From the NCBI GenBank assembly GCA_021295735.1, contig JAGWBU010000036.1, forward strand, positions 15,635-52,989: a DNA stretch of 37,355 nt, in the 5' to 3' direction. This DNA comes from Candidatus Poribacteria bacterium (GTDB lineage: Bacteria; Poribacteria; WGA-4E; WGA-3G). The translations under genes and the position numbers were made by a program. Of the stretch, positions 10,527-19,213 are shown in pieces. The notes beneath the pieces were generated by a model. The model had not been told where the DNA came from and did no database searches. It worked only from the letters and a program-made list of their open reading frames with translations. Every line of letters starts with the position of its first letter. Position 1 is the first letter of the stretch.

Positions 10527-10619
10527 ATCGCGACCTACAATATAAATGTAGACTCCAATAGTAGATGTAGGAAAGTACAGAAAAGGTACCAGCCTTATTC
10601 CTTTGCAGATAGGAAAAAT

Positions 10620-11945
10620 ATGAAAAACGATAAAAAATCAATTTTTGGCTGGTGCATGTATGACTGGGCGAATTCTGCCTATATCACCACTGTCGGTGTG
10701 GCGCTTCTACCCATTTATTTTGCGGAAGGCATTGTAGGAAAAGAGGGTGTTCCCATTTTCGGAGCAACTGTCAGTGCGACAGCGTTATGGGGATTTATGT
10801 TGGGATTCGCTGCACTCTTGGTTTTCCTATTTGCACCTGTGTTGGGTGCAATCGCTGATTTTTCTTCGGCAAAAAAGAAATTTCTCATCGGTTTTGCCTA
10901 CTTCGGAAGTTTGTTTGCAACCATGCTCTACTTTTGCAGGCCGGGTAATGTGTGGATAGCGGTTGTGCTATATATCTGCACGCAAGTCTGCTTTGTTGGC
11001 GGGAATGTCTTCTATGACGCATTTTTACCGCACCTTGCTTCTGAGGACAGACTTGATTCGGTTTCTGCCAAAGGATTCGCGTACGGTTATGTCGGAGGCT
11101 CCATACAATTTGGAATAGCTTTGGCACTTGTTGCTTTGCACGAAACAATCGGCATTGACCGAGTAATGGCAGTCCGCATCGGCATGGCGATGACAGGATT
11201 CTGGTGGGCAGGATGGACGCTATTCACTGTGAAATACCTAAAGGAGATTAAGACAGAGCAGGAACTTCCAGAGAAGTACCGCAATCAACCGAAAATCTCA
11301 GCATACCTTTCCCTCGGCATCAACCGAACTATTGCAACAGCGAAAAAAGTAGGGAATTTCAAGCATCTCACCCTATTCCTGATTGCATATATGATTTACA
11401 ACGATGGCATCCACACAGTCACCAGTATGGGGACAATTTATGGTAAAGAAGAGTTAGGACTTTCTGATACAGATCTGATGGTGACACTTTTACTGATACA
11501 AGTTGTTGCATTAGTAGGTGCGTTGATATTCGGTCTACTTGCAAACCGAATTGGCGCGAGAAGGTCAGTAATGTTTTCTTTAGTCCTATGGAGTGGCGTT
11601 GTAATTTATGGATATTTCATCCAGACTGCAACGCAATTCTTTATTTTGGGAATGATTGTTGGTTTTGTACTGGGTGGGACACAGGCTCTGAGTCGTTCTT
11701 TCTACGGCGCGATGATTCCAGAGAAAGCGAGTGCCGAGTTCTACGGATTTTATTCTGTCTTTAGTAAGTTTTCTGCTATCTGGGGGCCTACGACGTTTGG
11801 CGTTATCAAGCAGATCACAGGCAGTGCGCGTCTTGCTATTATTTCTTTAATGGTTTTCTTTATCCTGGGCTTGATTTTGCTTGCATTTGTTAATGATGAG
11901 AAGGCGAAAGCAGAAAAACTGGCTTTTGATACAGAACTGGGATAA
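10620..11945 (+). CDS. MFS transporter, UMF1/Atg22-like family
   Basis: The 441-residue protein has about 12 predicted membrane helices. The N-terminus reads KKSIFGWCMYDWANSAYITTVGVALLPIYFAE, and the YDWANSAY motif is the hallmark of the UMF1/Atg22-like MFS family. A first-half loop (APVLGAIADFSSAKKKFL) corresponds to the MFS A-type motif; a central loop of about 40 residues (KEIKTEQELPEKYRNQPKI) separates the halves. The substrate is unknown; yeast Atg22 exports amino acids, but that does not transfer safely to bacteria. The AGGA just before the ATG serves as ribosome site. It is monocistronic and followed by a strong hairpin. Confidence 0.9.
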   Translation: MKNDKKSIFGWCMYDWANSAYITTVGVALLPIYFAEGIVGKEGVPIFGATVSATALWGFMLGFAALLVFLFAPVLGAIADFSSAKKKFLIGFAYFGSLFATMLYFCRPGNVWIAVVLYICTQVCFVGGNVFYDAFLPHLASEDRLDSVSAKGFAYGYVGGSIQFGIALALVALHETIGIDRVMAVRIGMAMTGFWWAGWTLFTVKYLKEIKTEQELPEKYRNQPKISAYLSLGINRTIATAKKVGNFKHLTLFLIAYMIYNDGIHTVTSMGTIYGKEELGLSDTDLMVTLLLIQVVALVGALIFGLLANRIGARRSVMFSLVLWSGVVIYGYFIQTATQFFILGMIVGFVLGGTQALSRSFYGAMIPEKASAEFYGFYSVFSKFSAIWGPTTFGVIKQITGSARLAIISLMVFFILGLILLAFVNDEKAKAEKLAFDTELG

Positions 11946-12013
11946 GTTAGAAAGTGAAAAATAAATGTTTGAATGTTCAGAGTTATAGTGAAAATAAGCT
12001 GGACGTTTTGTAA

Positions 12014-12050
12014 GATAAAGGGTGGTATAACACCACCCTTTATCTTCTAT
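12014..12050. terminator. probable bidirectional terminator between convergent genes
   Basis: A perfect 13-base stem (12014-12026 with 12032-12044) and 5-base loop lie between the plus-strand MFS gene and the minus-strand TonB gene. A T-rich tail (TTCTATTCT) follows on the plus strand and a weaker one (TTACAAAA) on the minus strand. Confidence 0.8.
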
Positions 12051-12070
12051 TCTAAAACAATTCAAGACAA

Positions 12071-13084
12071 CTAATTAACCAATTCAAAGACAACCGGAAG
12101 TTCAAGGCGTATACTATTTCCAGATTGTGCTTCGGGGAACGGTGGATAAGGTTCAGCATTTTGGACAGCCGCGAGGGCGGCGTTATCTAACACATGTGAA
12201 CCAGAGGAACTTGCAACCTTCGGATCTCGAATGGTGCCATCTCTAAGAAGTGTGAAGCGGATAGTTGCTGAAGAACCCTCTTCTAAATTCCGAACGTTTG
12301 GCGGAAAACGTTGCATCTCTTTTATCCGTTCACGCACCCGTTTCAAAAACTCTGAGAATGACTGCTTTGTATCCCCAAAACCTGCAGCAGACAGACTAAG
12401 ATCTGCTGAATCTTCAAAATCCACAGTGGCTAAACTCGTTCCCATATCCATTTGCATTGTTAAACCCGTAGTTTCAAACTTAGGCATTTCAAACTTAGGT
12501 GCTGTGGAGACAATTTTCACTTGTCGGGTTTGTTCCATCATACCTTTTCCTCTTTCCAGTGCCGTAAGTCTCATCGTATTGTCAGCTGGTAGTTCAGTCA
12601 TTGGAATAGTGAAATCTGCCGGTCCCACAGAGACGTTCGTATTCGTTGTTATCCCGTTGGTTTTCGGTGCAAGCACTTTTACGACTTTTGGTTTTGCCGT
12701 TTTCTGAGTTTTGCGTGGCTGAATGATGCGTTTTGTTTGAGGTTTCGGTGCCTTCACAATAACACTCTGCAGATTATCTACGTTCATCTGCAGAACCGCT
12801 TTTTTAATAAACCAAATACCAAAGATAACAAGGGCGGCAGCATGAAGACTAATTGCAAGTCCAAATGCAAATTTTCGGGCTTTTGCTTTCCATTTTTGGG
12901 TTGCCTGACGATTTTGTCGTTGCGCTTCAACAAATGTGATTGAAACTTCGGACGCGTTTTCAGATGCCATTCTCTTTGCAACGTTCGGCGCTTTTACACT
13001 CACGCTGCCGGTCATTGCCATCTTTTTTTTGTAACGCTTTTTCCTCTGTTTACCAGATGTGTAAATAGAGAGTGTGTGACTCAT
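12071..13084 (-). CDS. TonB family energy-transducing protein
   Basis: The 337-residue protein has one membrane helix (about 72-95), a basic cytoplasmic N-terminus of 70 residues that is longer than usual for TonB, a periplasmic linker rich in Lys/Pro/Thr (about 105-240) and a TonB C-terminal domain (about 245-337). That domain contains FSEFLKRVRERIKEMQRFPP, GSSATIRFTLLRDGTIRDP and AALAAVQNAEPYPPFPEA. TonB links the proton-driven ExbB/ExbD motor to outer-membrane receptors. A GGGAGG sequence about 11 bases upstream supports the ATG at 13084. It is the last gene of the minus-strand run that includes the TonB-dependent receptor and probably energises it. No exbB or exbD lies in the window. Confidence 0.9.
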   Translation of the reverse strand: MSHTLSIYTSGKQRKKRYKKKMAMTGSVSVKAPNVAKRMASENASEVSITFVEAQRQNRQATQKWKAKARKFAFGLAISLHAAALVIFGIWFIKKAVLQMNVDNLQSVIVKAPKPQTKRIIQPRKTQKTAKPKVVKVLAPKTNGITTNTNVSVGPADFTIPMTELPADNTMRLTALERGKGMMEQTRQVKIVSTAPKFEMPKFETTGLTMQMDMGTSLATVDFEDSADLSLSAAGFGDTKQSFSEFLKRVRERIKEMQRFPPNVRNLEEGSSATIRFTLLRDGTIRDPKVASSSGSHVLDNAALAAVQNAEPYPPFPEAQSGNSIRLELPVVFELVN

Positions 13085-13223
13085 TAAATTTAAGTCCTCC
13101 CAGATTTTAGATAAGGCATTTGAAGTACAATATCTGCCTATAATTTATAGATTTCAGTTTTGGTGTAGATACCATACAAAAACAGATTAAAAATGCAATT
13201 CAATTTGCATATAAAAACTGAAA

Positions 13224-13751
13224 TTAGCCGTCATCATAGCTGAGCAATTTGTAACGATTATCCTTCATAACAACGGAGCCCAAAATCTTTAATTCTTCTT
13301 TTTGCCCCGCGGAATTCCGTAACGTCAAAACGGTTCCACGTAAAAGTTGGAACCCATCATAAGATTCTGTCGGTTTATCGAATCGTATATTTACAAAACT
13401 AAGGTTAAGTCCACCATATCGGTCAATCCACCTTTTCATGCCTACTTTACATTTTTTATTCAGATTTGACCAAGCGAAATCAGGTGGAAAATTGCTTCTC
13501 GGAAAAGCTGGATAAATCCAAGAAACATACGCCTTCTCTTGTACCCGCAACTCGTTTAACTGGACAATATCTTTCTGATTTAAAGCGTCAACGACTGCCA
13601 GACCAAGTTGGTCTGGCGAATCGAGACTGTTTTCCCATACTTGACGCTGACACCCCATCAAACTAATGCTAAACAGTAGAACTGCAATCGCAATGTGAGA
13701 GAGGTAGCACCCAGCAGAGATTGTAGTACTACACCGTTTAGTTCCGCGCAC
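13224..13751 (-). CDS. small putative lipoprotein
   Basis: The 175-residue protein begins with a GTG and a signal peptide: a basic N-terminus, a hydrophobic core (IAIAVLLFSISL) and the lipobox LMGC (Cys34), so it should be lipid-anchored. The rest is a compact alpha/beta domain (LAVVDALNQKDIVQLNELRV, then WIDRYGGLNLSFVNIRF, then LLRGTVLTLRNSAGQKEELKILGSV) of the kind seen in NTF2-like or DUF4878-type folds; I cannot name a family. Its start overlaps the end of the beta-helix lipoprotein gene by 14 bases, so the two are translationally coupled. A role as accessory to the TonB receptor system is inferred from position only. Confidence 0.72.
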   Translation of the reverse strand: MRGTKRCSTTISAGCYLSHIAIAVLLFSISLMGCQRQVWENSLDSPDQLGLAVVDALNQKDIVQLNELRVQEKAYVSWIYPAFPRSNFPPDFAWSNLNKKCKVGMKRWIDRYGGLNLSFVNIRFDKPTESYDGFQLLRGTVLTLRNSAGQKEELKILGSVVMKDNRYKLLSYDDG

Positions 13752-15093
13752 TCGTTGTCCAACCTGTTGTCCAGTTATTGGAAGAACTCACGCCGCCGAT
13801 GAAGTTAGCAGTTTCAAAGAAACCGCCTGAAGGTGGTGAAGCGGCACTAACAGAAGCGGCACCAGCACCGGGTGTAAAATTCGGATTGTCTTTGTTGAAC
13901 GGTGCTACGAGATTCGGGTCTTTTTCGTAATTGTCAAGACCTTTTGCCCATGCTGCTTCATCAAAACCGTCATCATCTTTTTCATCGCCGAAGTTGGCTT
14001 TGCCGTTATCAAAGAAGATGCTGTTTTTAACGATCAAATTTCCTTCATTCGCTTGCTTGTGTGATGATTCATTGTTAACATCAAGTCCAACTTCTCTGAA
14101 ACCAGTAACGATGAAGTTTACATACATACCTGCGGCACCTTCACGAATCAGCATGCCGTTATCGCTTTTGGATCCATCTGCTGGATCTCCCACGAGCGTT
14201 ACGTTGAAAATAGTTGGTGCGGAACGCGGGGTTGCTTCGTTATTTTTACTGCTGTTATCGTTTTCGAAGCCGTTATCAGCTTCATCACCGTACTGCTGAG
14301 CAACCCAAAATTGACCTTTACCTGTCCAACCGTCTGTCCAATCAAATGAATCATCGCGAGCACCAGTGACGAGCGCGTATTTCAGATTGACAGTACCACC
14401 AAACATTTCAATTCCGTCATCCTGGTTCATGTGCACCTGGACATATTCAATAACCGTACCAGAACCGACACCTTGTAAAGCGATACCGTTCAATTCATTG
14501 TCTGGACTAAATTCAATACCAGCATATTCAACACGGACATAACGCAACACACCACTGTTATCAGCAGGATCGTTTCCGCCGAAATCTCCTGTGTTCCCTT
14601 CACCAGCGGTAATACCCTGATTTGTGGGTGCTCTACCATTGATAATCAAACCGCCCCACTGTCCACGTGCGCGTTGTCCAATTTCAGCATCACTTGTCAT
14701 AACGATAGGTGCATCGGCTGTGCCATCTGCCATAATCTTTCCACCTTGCGCGACAATCAGGGTGCCGTTTTGTGCCTGTTCCCCGTAAATTGTAACACCG
14801 GGTTCAATTGTTAGCGTAGCACCATCTTCAACAAACACTGCACCGCGCAACAAATAATCATAGTCCGATGAAAGTGTTTTATCTTCCGTGAGTGTGCCTT
14901 GTAGGACAACCACTTCACGTCCATCAACAATAATGATTTCCTCAACTATTGGTTCTGGTTCTGGGTCACCATCTTCACCACATCCGACAAAAACTAAGGT
15001 AAATCCGAATGTGCAGATGACCATTAACTGAAACAACCATGTAAATTTACCTTGTATCCAACTGGATTTTAGGGTTGACACGATATTTGACAT
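13738..15093 (-). CDS. beta-helix lipoprotein linked to a TonB receptor
   Basis: I chose the ATG at 15093 (451 residues) because AGGAG lies 13 bases before it; the frame also allows a GTG at 15129. A signal peptide ends in the lipobox FVGC (Cys38), followed by an acidic Glu/Pro tether. The body is a repetitive parallel beta-helix: GATLTIEPGVTIYGE, GGKIMADGTADAPIVMTSD, QWGGLIINGRAP, GTVIEYVQVHMNQDDGIEMFGG, RDDSFDWTDGWTGKGQF. Many Asp and Asn residues are present, as in Ca2+-binding or carbohydrate-binding helices. Such lipoproteins are often encoded just downstream of CarboxypepD_reg-like TonB receptors, as here, and may be surface substrate-binding partners. The ligand is unknown. The C-terminus (FIGGVSSSNNWTTGW) is Trp/Asn-rich. 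Confidence 0.83.
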   Translation of the reverse strand: MSNIVSTLKSSWIQGKFTWLFQLMVICTFGFTLVFVGCGEDGDPEPEPIVEEIIIVDGREVVVLQGTLTEDKTLSSDYDYLLRGAVFVEDGATLTIEPGVTIYGEQAQNGTLIVAQGGKIMADGTADAPIVMTSDAEIGQRARGQWGGLIINGRAPTNQGITAGEGNTGDFGGNDPADNSGVLRYVRVEYAGIEFSPDNELNGIALQGVGSGTVIEYVQVHMNQDDGIEMFGGTVNLKYALVTGARDDSFDWTDGWTGKGQFWVAQQYGDEADNGFENDNSSKNNEATPRSAPTIFNVTLVGDPADGSKSDNGMLIREGAAGMYVNFIVTGFREVGLDVNNESSHKQANEGNLIVKNSIFFDNGKANFGDEKDDDGFDEAAWAKGLDNYEKDPNLVAPFNKDNPNFTPGAGAASVSAASPPSGGFFETANFIGGVSSSNNWTTGWTTSARN

Positions 15094-15155
15094 TAGTTTA
15101 GCAAAGCTCCTTTCTATTTTAAATCCCACTTACAATAATGAATGGACTTTTATTC

Positions 15156-15190
15156 TCACTACAATCCTTTGATTAGAAGTCACTACAATC
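15156..15190. promoter_or_regulatory. direct repeat in the gap between receptor and lipoprotein genes
   Basis: TCACTACAATC occurs twice, at 15156-15166 and 15180-15190, 24 bases apart, in the 242-base A+T-rich gap upstream of the lipoprotein start. It could be a regulator site giving the lipoprotein its own promoter, or chance; the spacing does not match a classic Pho box. Confidence 0.25.
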
Positions 15191-15335
15191 AATTTCTGTC
15201 ACGTTTAATACTACTCATTAATTGTTACAAAATACTGACGACGTTATGACTTTTTATCGGCACTTAATCATCTCTGTGACTAACTTGAAACATCCAAAGA
15301 AATGTCTGATAAACTTTCATAAGTCGTTAGCGTGG

Positions 15336-18200
15336 TTATAGGTTATAACTTATCCCAAATGAAAACGATCTGCCAATTTTATAACTGACTGATGTTGCTT
15401 CACCCTGTTTGAAGTGAACAGCAGGGTTAAGCAGGTTTTTAGCGGAAAAACTAAATTTGTATGTATCAGCAACTGTCCGGCTAAAACTCATATCTAACTG
15501 TCCACGCGGTTGTTCAAAAACATCTGGCGCACCATGGTTGCCTACATCAGAGAGTCGTCGTCCATAAATGTTGTATGCAACTGAACTTGAAATTCCCCAG
15601 TTTGGCTCTTCGTATCCTACTGAAAGATTGATGATGTAAGGGCACTGTCCTTGCAGGGGGCGTTCCGAGGATGTCTGAATACCAACATCTTCGGGAAGCA
15701 CAACTCTGGACGCAATAAACGCGGCATTTGTGTTAATTGAAAAAGCGCTCAATTTTGGTGAGAGTACACTTAAGTTCTGGCGCGCTTCAAATTCCAATCC
15801 GTAGTTGTTAGCGCCTTCTGCGTTTTCATAAGTGATGCGAACTTCAGCTTGCGGTTGGATAATCTGTTCAATCGGTTTTTGGAACCGCTTGTAAAATGCA
15901 CTTATTGCCACAACACCGCCACCGCTTGTATTTGGAAAAACTTCCCAACGGAAGTCGTAATTATCAATCAGTGTACGTTCTAAGTCAGGATTTCCAAGAA
16001 TAGTTCTCCCACCAACAAAGTCTGTAAATTCAAAAGGTGCAAGTTCTCGAAAATCGGGACGTGTGACTGTTCGTGATACGGCAGCACGCAAATTCATCCT
16101 TTCTGTTAACCGATATGTAAGGTTGAGTCCCGGAAGCAGGTCAAGGGTTTCCAAATCTGCCTTAATTGGCTTCAATACCGGAGAAAACGGGTCAAATGTT
16201 GTTACTACTTGATTAGAGGATTCCAATCGTAATCCCGTCATCACTTGCCATTTTGTAGTAAGCGGAATATCAAGCATCAGATAACCTGAGTAGATATTAT
16301 GGTCAGCGAGGTAGTTATCAGTTGCAAGGGTAGATTCGCGTAATTCAAAGACGCGTGGGGCAATGTTTTCAGTTTGGAAAAGCGTTTCCGGTGGTGAGGA
16401 CAAATCAACAGCTGTATCAACATTATCTGAAGGCAAGAATCTGAATCTCCGAACATCAAACGAACGATCCCTATTTCGTAAGAGGCCTCCAAATTTGAAG
16501 AAACCTGTTTCCCTGATCACTAATTTCCAGTCAGCGCGTGCGTTATATTCATCATCTTCAAGGTCAAAGAAGAATCTACTACCACTATGTGTAACATCGC
16601 GAAATGTGTACGTGCCGTCACCTCTATCTTCATAAATTACTTCACGTGTGTCGGGTTCATCGCGCGCCGCACGCGAATAGGTGAGCCGCCATTCCATAGA
16701 AAAATCTGGTTGATTTAATACCATTTCCATGGAATCAATATTTTCTTCTGCAGCGGCGTTTTGCAATTCTGGTTCGCCAAAATTAAACCCGTGCGTGCCT
16801 GCCAATTGTCCTGAGAAGAGTTGGCGTTCAACATATCTAAGACGTGCACTCCGCATATCCGTATTTCTATCAGCGTTAAAACCTTCCCATGTCCGGGTTT
16901 GGTCTTCTGCTGCGTGTGTCGTAAGCGTCCGCAAACTGAGGAGATGATCCGGTGAAAACCGCAGACTTGCGTTTATAACACTTCCCCAGTCGACTTCGTG
17001 TCCACTTTCTTCAACAGCGTAATCGGTTACGGGTGAAAGTGTCTCGTTTAATCCTATGCGGAATGCTTTGCGCACCTGCGTACTGTAACTATGGCTATTA
17101 CCATAGGAGATGACACCGAGATAACCAAATTGTTTGCCAAAAATTGTCCTGCTGTTACCGATACTGAATTTATAACCTTGATTTGCGGGGATCGCATGCC
17201 GTTCGGGTGACCAAACGTTAGAAAAAGCGCGTCCAAATTCCTGAATATCTTCACGTGTGAATCCTGTTGTAGTAAAACGACCACGTTCGCGGATAGGAAT
17301 TTCATCTGCTTTTTCTTGGATAATTTCTGGTAGCTTACGCGAGCCGTCATCAAATCCTAAAAAATCAAGACTTCCACCAGGATAAGTCAATCCGTCTGTG
17401 CCGGTTGCCTGTGTATTGAAACCGGTAGATAGCGAAAGCGACATCATCAACGCTTCTGGAAAGTCTTTTGTAAATACCTGCACTGAACCACCAGCAAATC
17501 CTCCGGGTTGATCAGGTGAAAATGTTTTCACAGTTTGGAGGCTTGCAAGCAAACTTGCAGGGAAGATGTCCATCGGGACAACCCGACGATTCGGTTCCGG
17601 ACTCGGAATTTCAACATTGTTGAGAAGGGTATTACTATAACGTTCACCTAACCCACGGACAAACACATATTTGCCACCTACAATACTAACACCTGTTACA
17701 CGCTTAATAGCCTGAGCCGCTGAGGAGTCCGGCAATTTGCTGATTTCTTCAGTACTAATGCTATCTTCAATTCGAGAGCTCCGCATCCGTTTTTCAAGAA
17801 GACCGCGTTCTCCAGATTGACTTAATCGAACCTTCATATTAATTGCATCTAACTTTATAACTTGTGGTTCAAGTGCAACCTGTAGCGGTTTTGATAAACC
17901 TTGGGCGTTGACTTCAATATCAGAAAGTACAGCAGCGTTGTAGAACGGCGCAGAAATTTGAAAAGTATAAGTGCCAGCAGGCAATTCTAAAGAAAACGCC
18001 CCTGTTTCATCAGTCTTTACCGTGATGTTTGTGTCTACTACCTTTATCGTCACATCAACTAACGGTGTATCGGTATCACTATCTACGACAACTCCTGTGA
18101 TTTTTACGGTCTGCTGTGTTTCTTGCGCAGCTGCACCTACTGTCCAGATGAGTCCCATACCAAGCATAAAAAATAACAACCTGATGCAAAGACCTTTCAT
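15336..18200 (-). CDS. TonB-dependent outer-membrane receptor with CarboxypepD_reg-like N-terminal domain
   Basis: I chose the ATG at 18200 (954 residues), which has AGAGG four bases upstream; the ATG at 18212 lacks one. A signal peptide (LLFFMLGMGLIWTVGAAAQ) leads into a carboxypeptidase-regulatory-like beta-sandwich (KITGVVVDSDTDTPLVDVTI). The plug domain includes STEEISKLPDSSAAQAIKRV and YVFVRGLGERYSNTLLNNVE, and a long 22-strand-type barrel follows. The C-terminus ends in SFGISYNL, an aromatic beta-signal-like ending for BAM insertion. It should import a bulky ligand through the outer membrane with TonB. The plug style (RGLGERYSNTLLNN) is that of receptors often paired with beta-helix lipoproteins, as found next door. 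No linked binding protein or ABC importer identifies the ligand. Confidence 0.93.
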   Translation of the reverse strand: MKGLCIRLLFFMLGMGLIWTVGAAAQETQQTVKITGVVVDSDTDTPLVDVTIKVVDTNITVKTDETGAFSLELPAGTYTFQISAPFYNAAVLSDIEVNAQGLSKPLQVALEPQVIKLDAINMKVRLSQSGERGLLEKRMRSSRIEDSISTEEISKLPDSSAAQAIKRVTGVSIVGGKYVFVRGLGERYSNTLLNNVEIPSPEPNRRVVPMDIFPASLLASLQTVKTFSPDQPGGFAGGSVQVFTKDFPEALMMSLSLSTGFNTQATGTDGLTYPGGSLDFLGFDDGSRKLPEIIQEKADEIPIRERGRFTTTGFTREDIQEFGRAFSNVWSPERHAIPANQGYKFSIGNSRTIFGKQFGYLGVISYGNSHSYSTQVRKAFRIGLNETLSPVTDYAVEESGHEVDWGSVINASLRFSPDHLLSLRTLTTHAAEDQTRTWEGFNADRNTDMRSARLRYVERQLFSGQLAGTHGFNFGEPELQNAAAEENIDSMEMVLNQPDFSMEWRLTYSRAARDEPDTREVIYEDRGDGTYTFRDVTHSGSRFFFDLEDDEYNARADWKLVIRETGFFKFGGLLRNRDRSFDVRRFRFLPSDNVDTAVDLSSPPETLFQTENIAPRVFELRESTLATDNYLADHNIYSGYLMLDIPLTTKWQVMTGLRLESSNQVVTTFDPFSPVLKPIKADLETLDLLPGLNLTYRLTERMNLRAAVSRTVTRPDFRELAPFEFTDFVGGRTILGNPDLERTLIDNYDFRWEVFPNTSGGGVVAISAFYKRFQKPIEQIIQPQAEVRITYENAEGANNYGLEFEARQNLSVLSPKLSAFSINTNAAFIASRVVLPEDVGIQTSSERPLQGQCPYIINLSVGYEEPNWGISSSVAYNIYGRRLSDVGNHGAPDVFEQPRGQLDMSFSRTVADTYKFSFSAKNLLNPAVHFKQGEATSVSYKIGRSFSFGISYNL

Positions 18201-18315
18201 GTTTCCTCTCATTTTAATTCTGTTGATTTACGATCATTCTATTTATTCTCAAACAATTCCAATGATAAAGAAATTTTAACCCGAAATTGAAACAAAATTG
18301 TGATAATTTCTTGCC

Positions 18316-18345
18316 AAATACAAGAAAATATTTTTCCTTGTATTT
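18316..18345. promoter_or_regulatory. 30-base palindrome between divergent genes, candidate operator
   Basis: The two 15-base halves pair at 13 of 15 positions (outer arms AAATACAAG and CTTGTATTT). It sits about 116 bases before the TonB receptor start and 68 bases before the kinase start, in the only gap that can hold the receptor promoter. A TTGACT hexamer starts at 18344. Its length, A+T richness and lack of a G+C-rich stem argue for a protein-binding site rather than a terminator. Confidence 0.45.
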
Positions 18346-18412
18346 GACTGTATAAATCTGCAATAATAAACCTACATTAACCTTAACTTCATTGAGTGGA
18401 GACTCCAAATTC

Positions 18413-18988
18413 ATGATCACGGAATTGCTCCGAAAAACGACCCATCTGGCAGGATTCTTCTTACCCCTAATTTATATTGTTTTGGAAAAGTCCACTATGT
18501 TGCTCATTGTCGGATGTTTGGCAGGTATTGCGGTGGTAGTAGAATTTTTGAAATGGGTATCTGAACGTTTCCGAGATTTCTTTTTTCGTGTTTTCAAGTC
18601 CATTCTTCGGACTCATGAACAGAAAGGAGCGATTACCGGTGCGACTTACTATATCGTCAGCATCTTGCTATGCATTTTCTTTTTTGAGAAATCTATTGCC
18701 ATCGCCTGTATTTTTTTCATTATTTTGGGAGATACGGCTGCCGCCTTAGTAGGGAAAAGGTGGGGTCGAACAAAACTTATCGGTAACAAGAGTTTAGAGG
18801 GGAGTGCTGCATGTTTCATCGTTTGTGCTGCAATTTCGCTTTTCTGGCTGAACCCACTTGTCGGTCTTATCGGTGCATTCGTAGCTACTCTTGTTGAACT
18901 CCTCCCACTTCGGATAAATGATAATTTAACAATGCCTCTTATCTCTGGGACTGTGATGCATCTAATGGTTAATTATCTACCGCTTTAA
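18413..18988 (+). CDS. membrane CTP-dependent diacylglycerol/polyprenol kinase-like protein (SEC59/DGK1/VTE5 family)
   Basis: The protein has 191 residues from the ATG at 18413, preceded by GGAG about 11 bases upstream; a TTG start at 18392 is also open. About six membrane helices are predicted. The N-terminal ELLRKTTHLAGFFLP and the central GDTAAALVGKRWGRTKL...NKSLEGSAA block are diagnostic of the family that phosphorylates dolichol, phytol or diacylglycerol using CTP. It also resembles CDP-diglyceride synthetases distantly. The bacterial substrate is unknown; salvage of isoprenoid alcohols or lipid recycling is plausible. It is divergent from the TonB receptor gene and is not tightly linked to trmJ (225-base gap with a repeat). 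Confidence 0.87.
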   Translation: MITELLRKTTHLAGFFLPLIYIVLEKSTMLLIVGCLAGIAVVVEFLKWVSERFRDFFFRVFKSILRTHEQKGAITGATYYIVSILLCIFFFEKSIAIACIFFIILGDTAAALVGKRWGRTKLIGNKSLEGSAACFIVCAAISLFWLNPLVGLIGAFVATLVELLPLRINDNLTMPLISGTVMHLMVNYLPL

Positions 18989-19074
18989 TGGTGCATTTAC
19001 GGAATGTAACCTTGTCTTCCACAAACCCACAAACGGGTGTGTAAAGTTTTTGTAGAAATCCGCACAACTCCTAT

Positions 19075-19130
19075 TGTAGGGGCGGGTCTCCGGGAATGCC
19101 ATAAGGCATTCCCCGGGACCCCGCCCTACA
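19075..19130. repeat. long palindromic REP-like repeat upstream of trmJ
   Basis: Two 26-base arms (19075-19100, 19105-19130) pair at 22 of 26 positions around a 4-base loop. Fifteen bases of the left arm (19076-19090) match the repeat at 41-55 exactly in inverse orientation. This defines a dispersed G+C-rich repeat family in the genome. Confidence 0.7.
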
Positions 19131-19213
19131 GTGGAAAACGCCGCGTAATCATTGCAAATTGAACCTATGTAACCAAATATTCAATTTGTGCAATTTGCTA
19201 TACCTTTATTATT

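Noticed and set aside
15094-15129. GTG start for the beta-helix lipoprotein
   Set aside because: It lengthens the region before the signal peptide and lies upstream of the AGGAG that fits the ATG at 15093.
15156-15190. Pho-box-like direct repeat
   Set aside because: Spacing is 24 bases rather than 11 within a box and the motif lacks the CTGTCAT consensus; kept only as a low-confidence feature.
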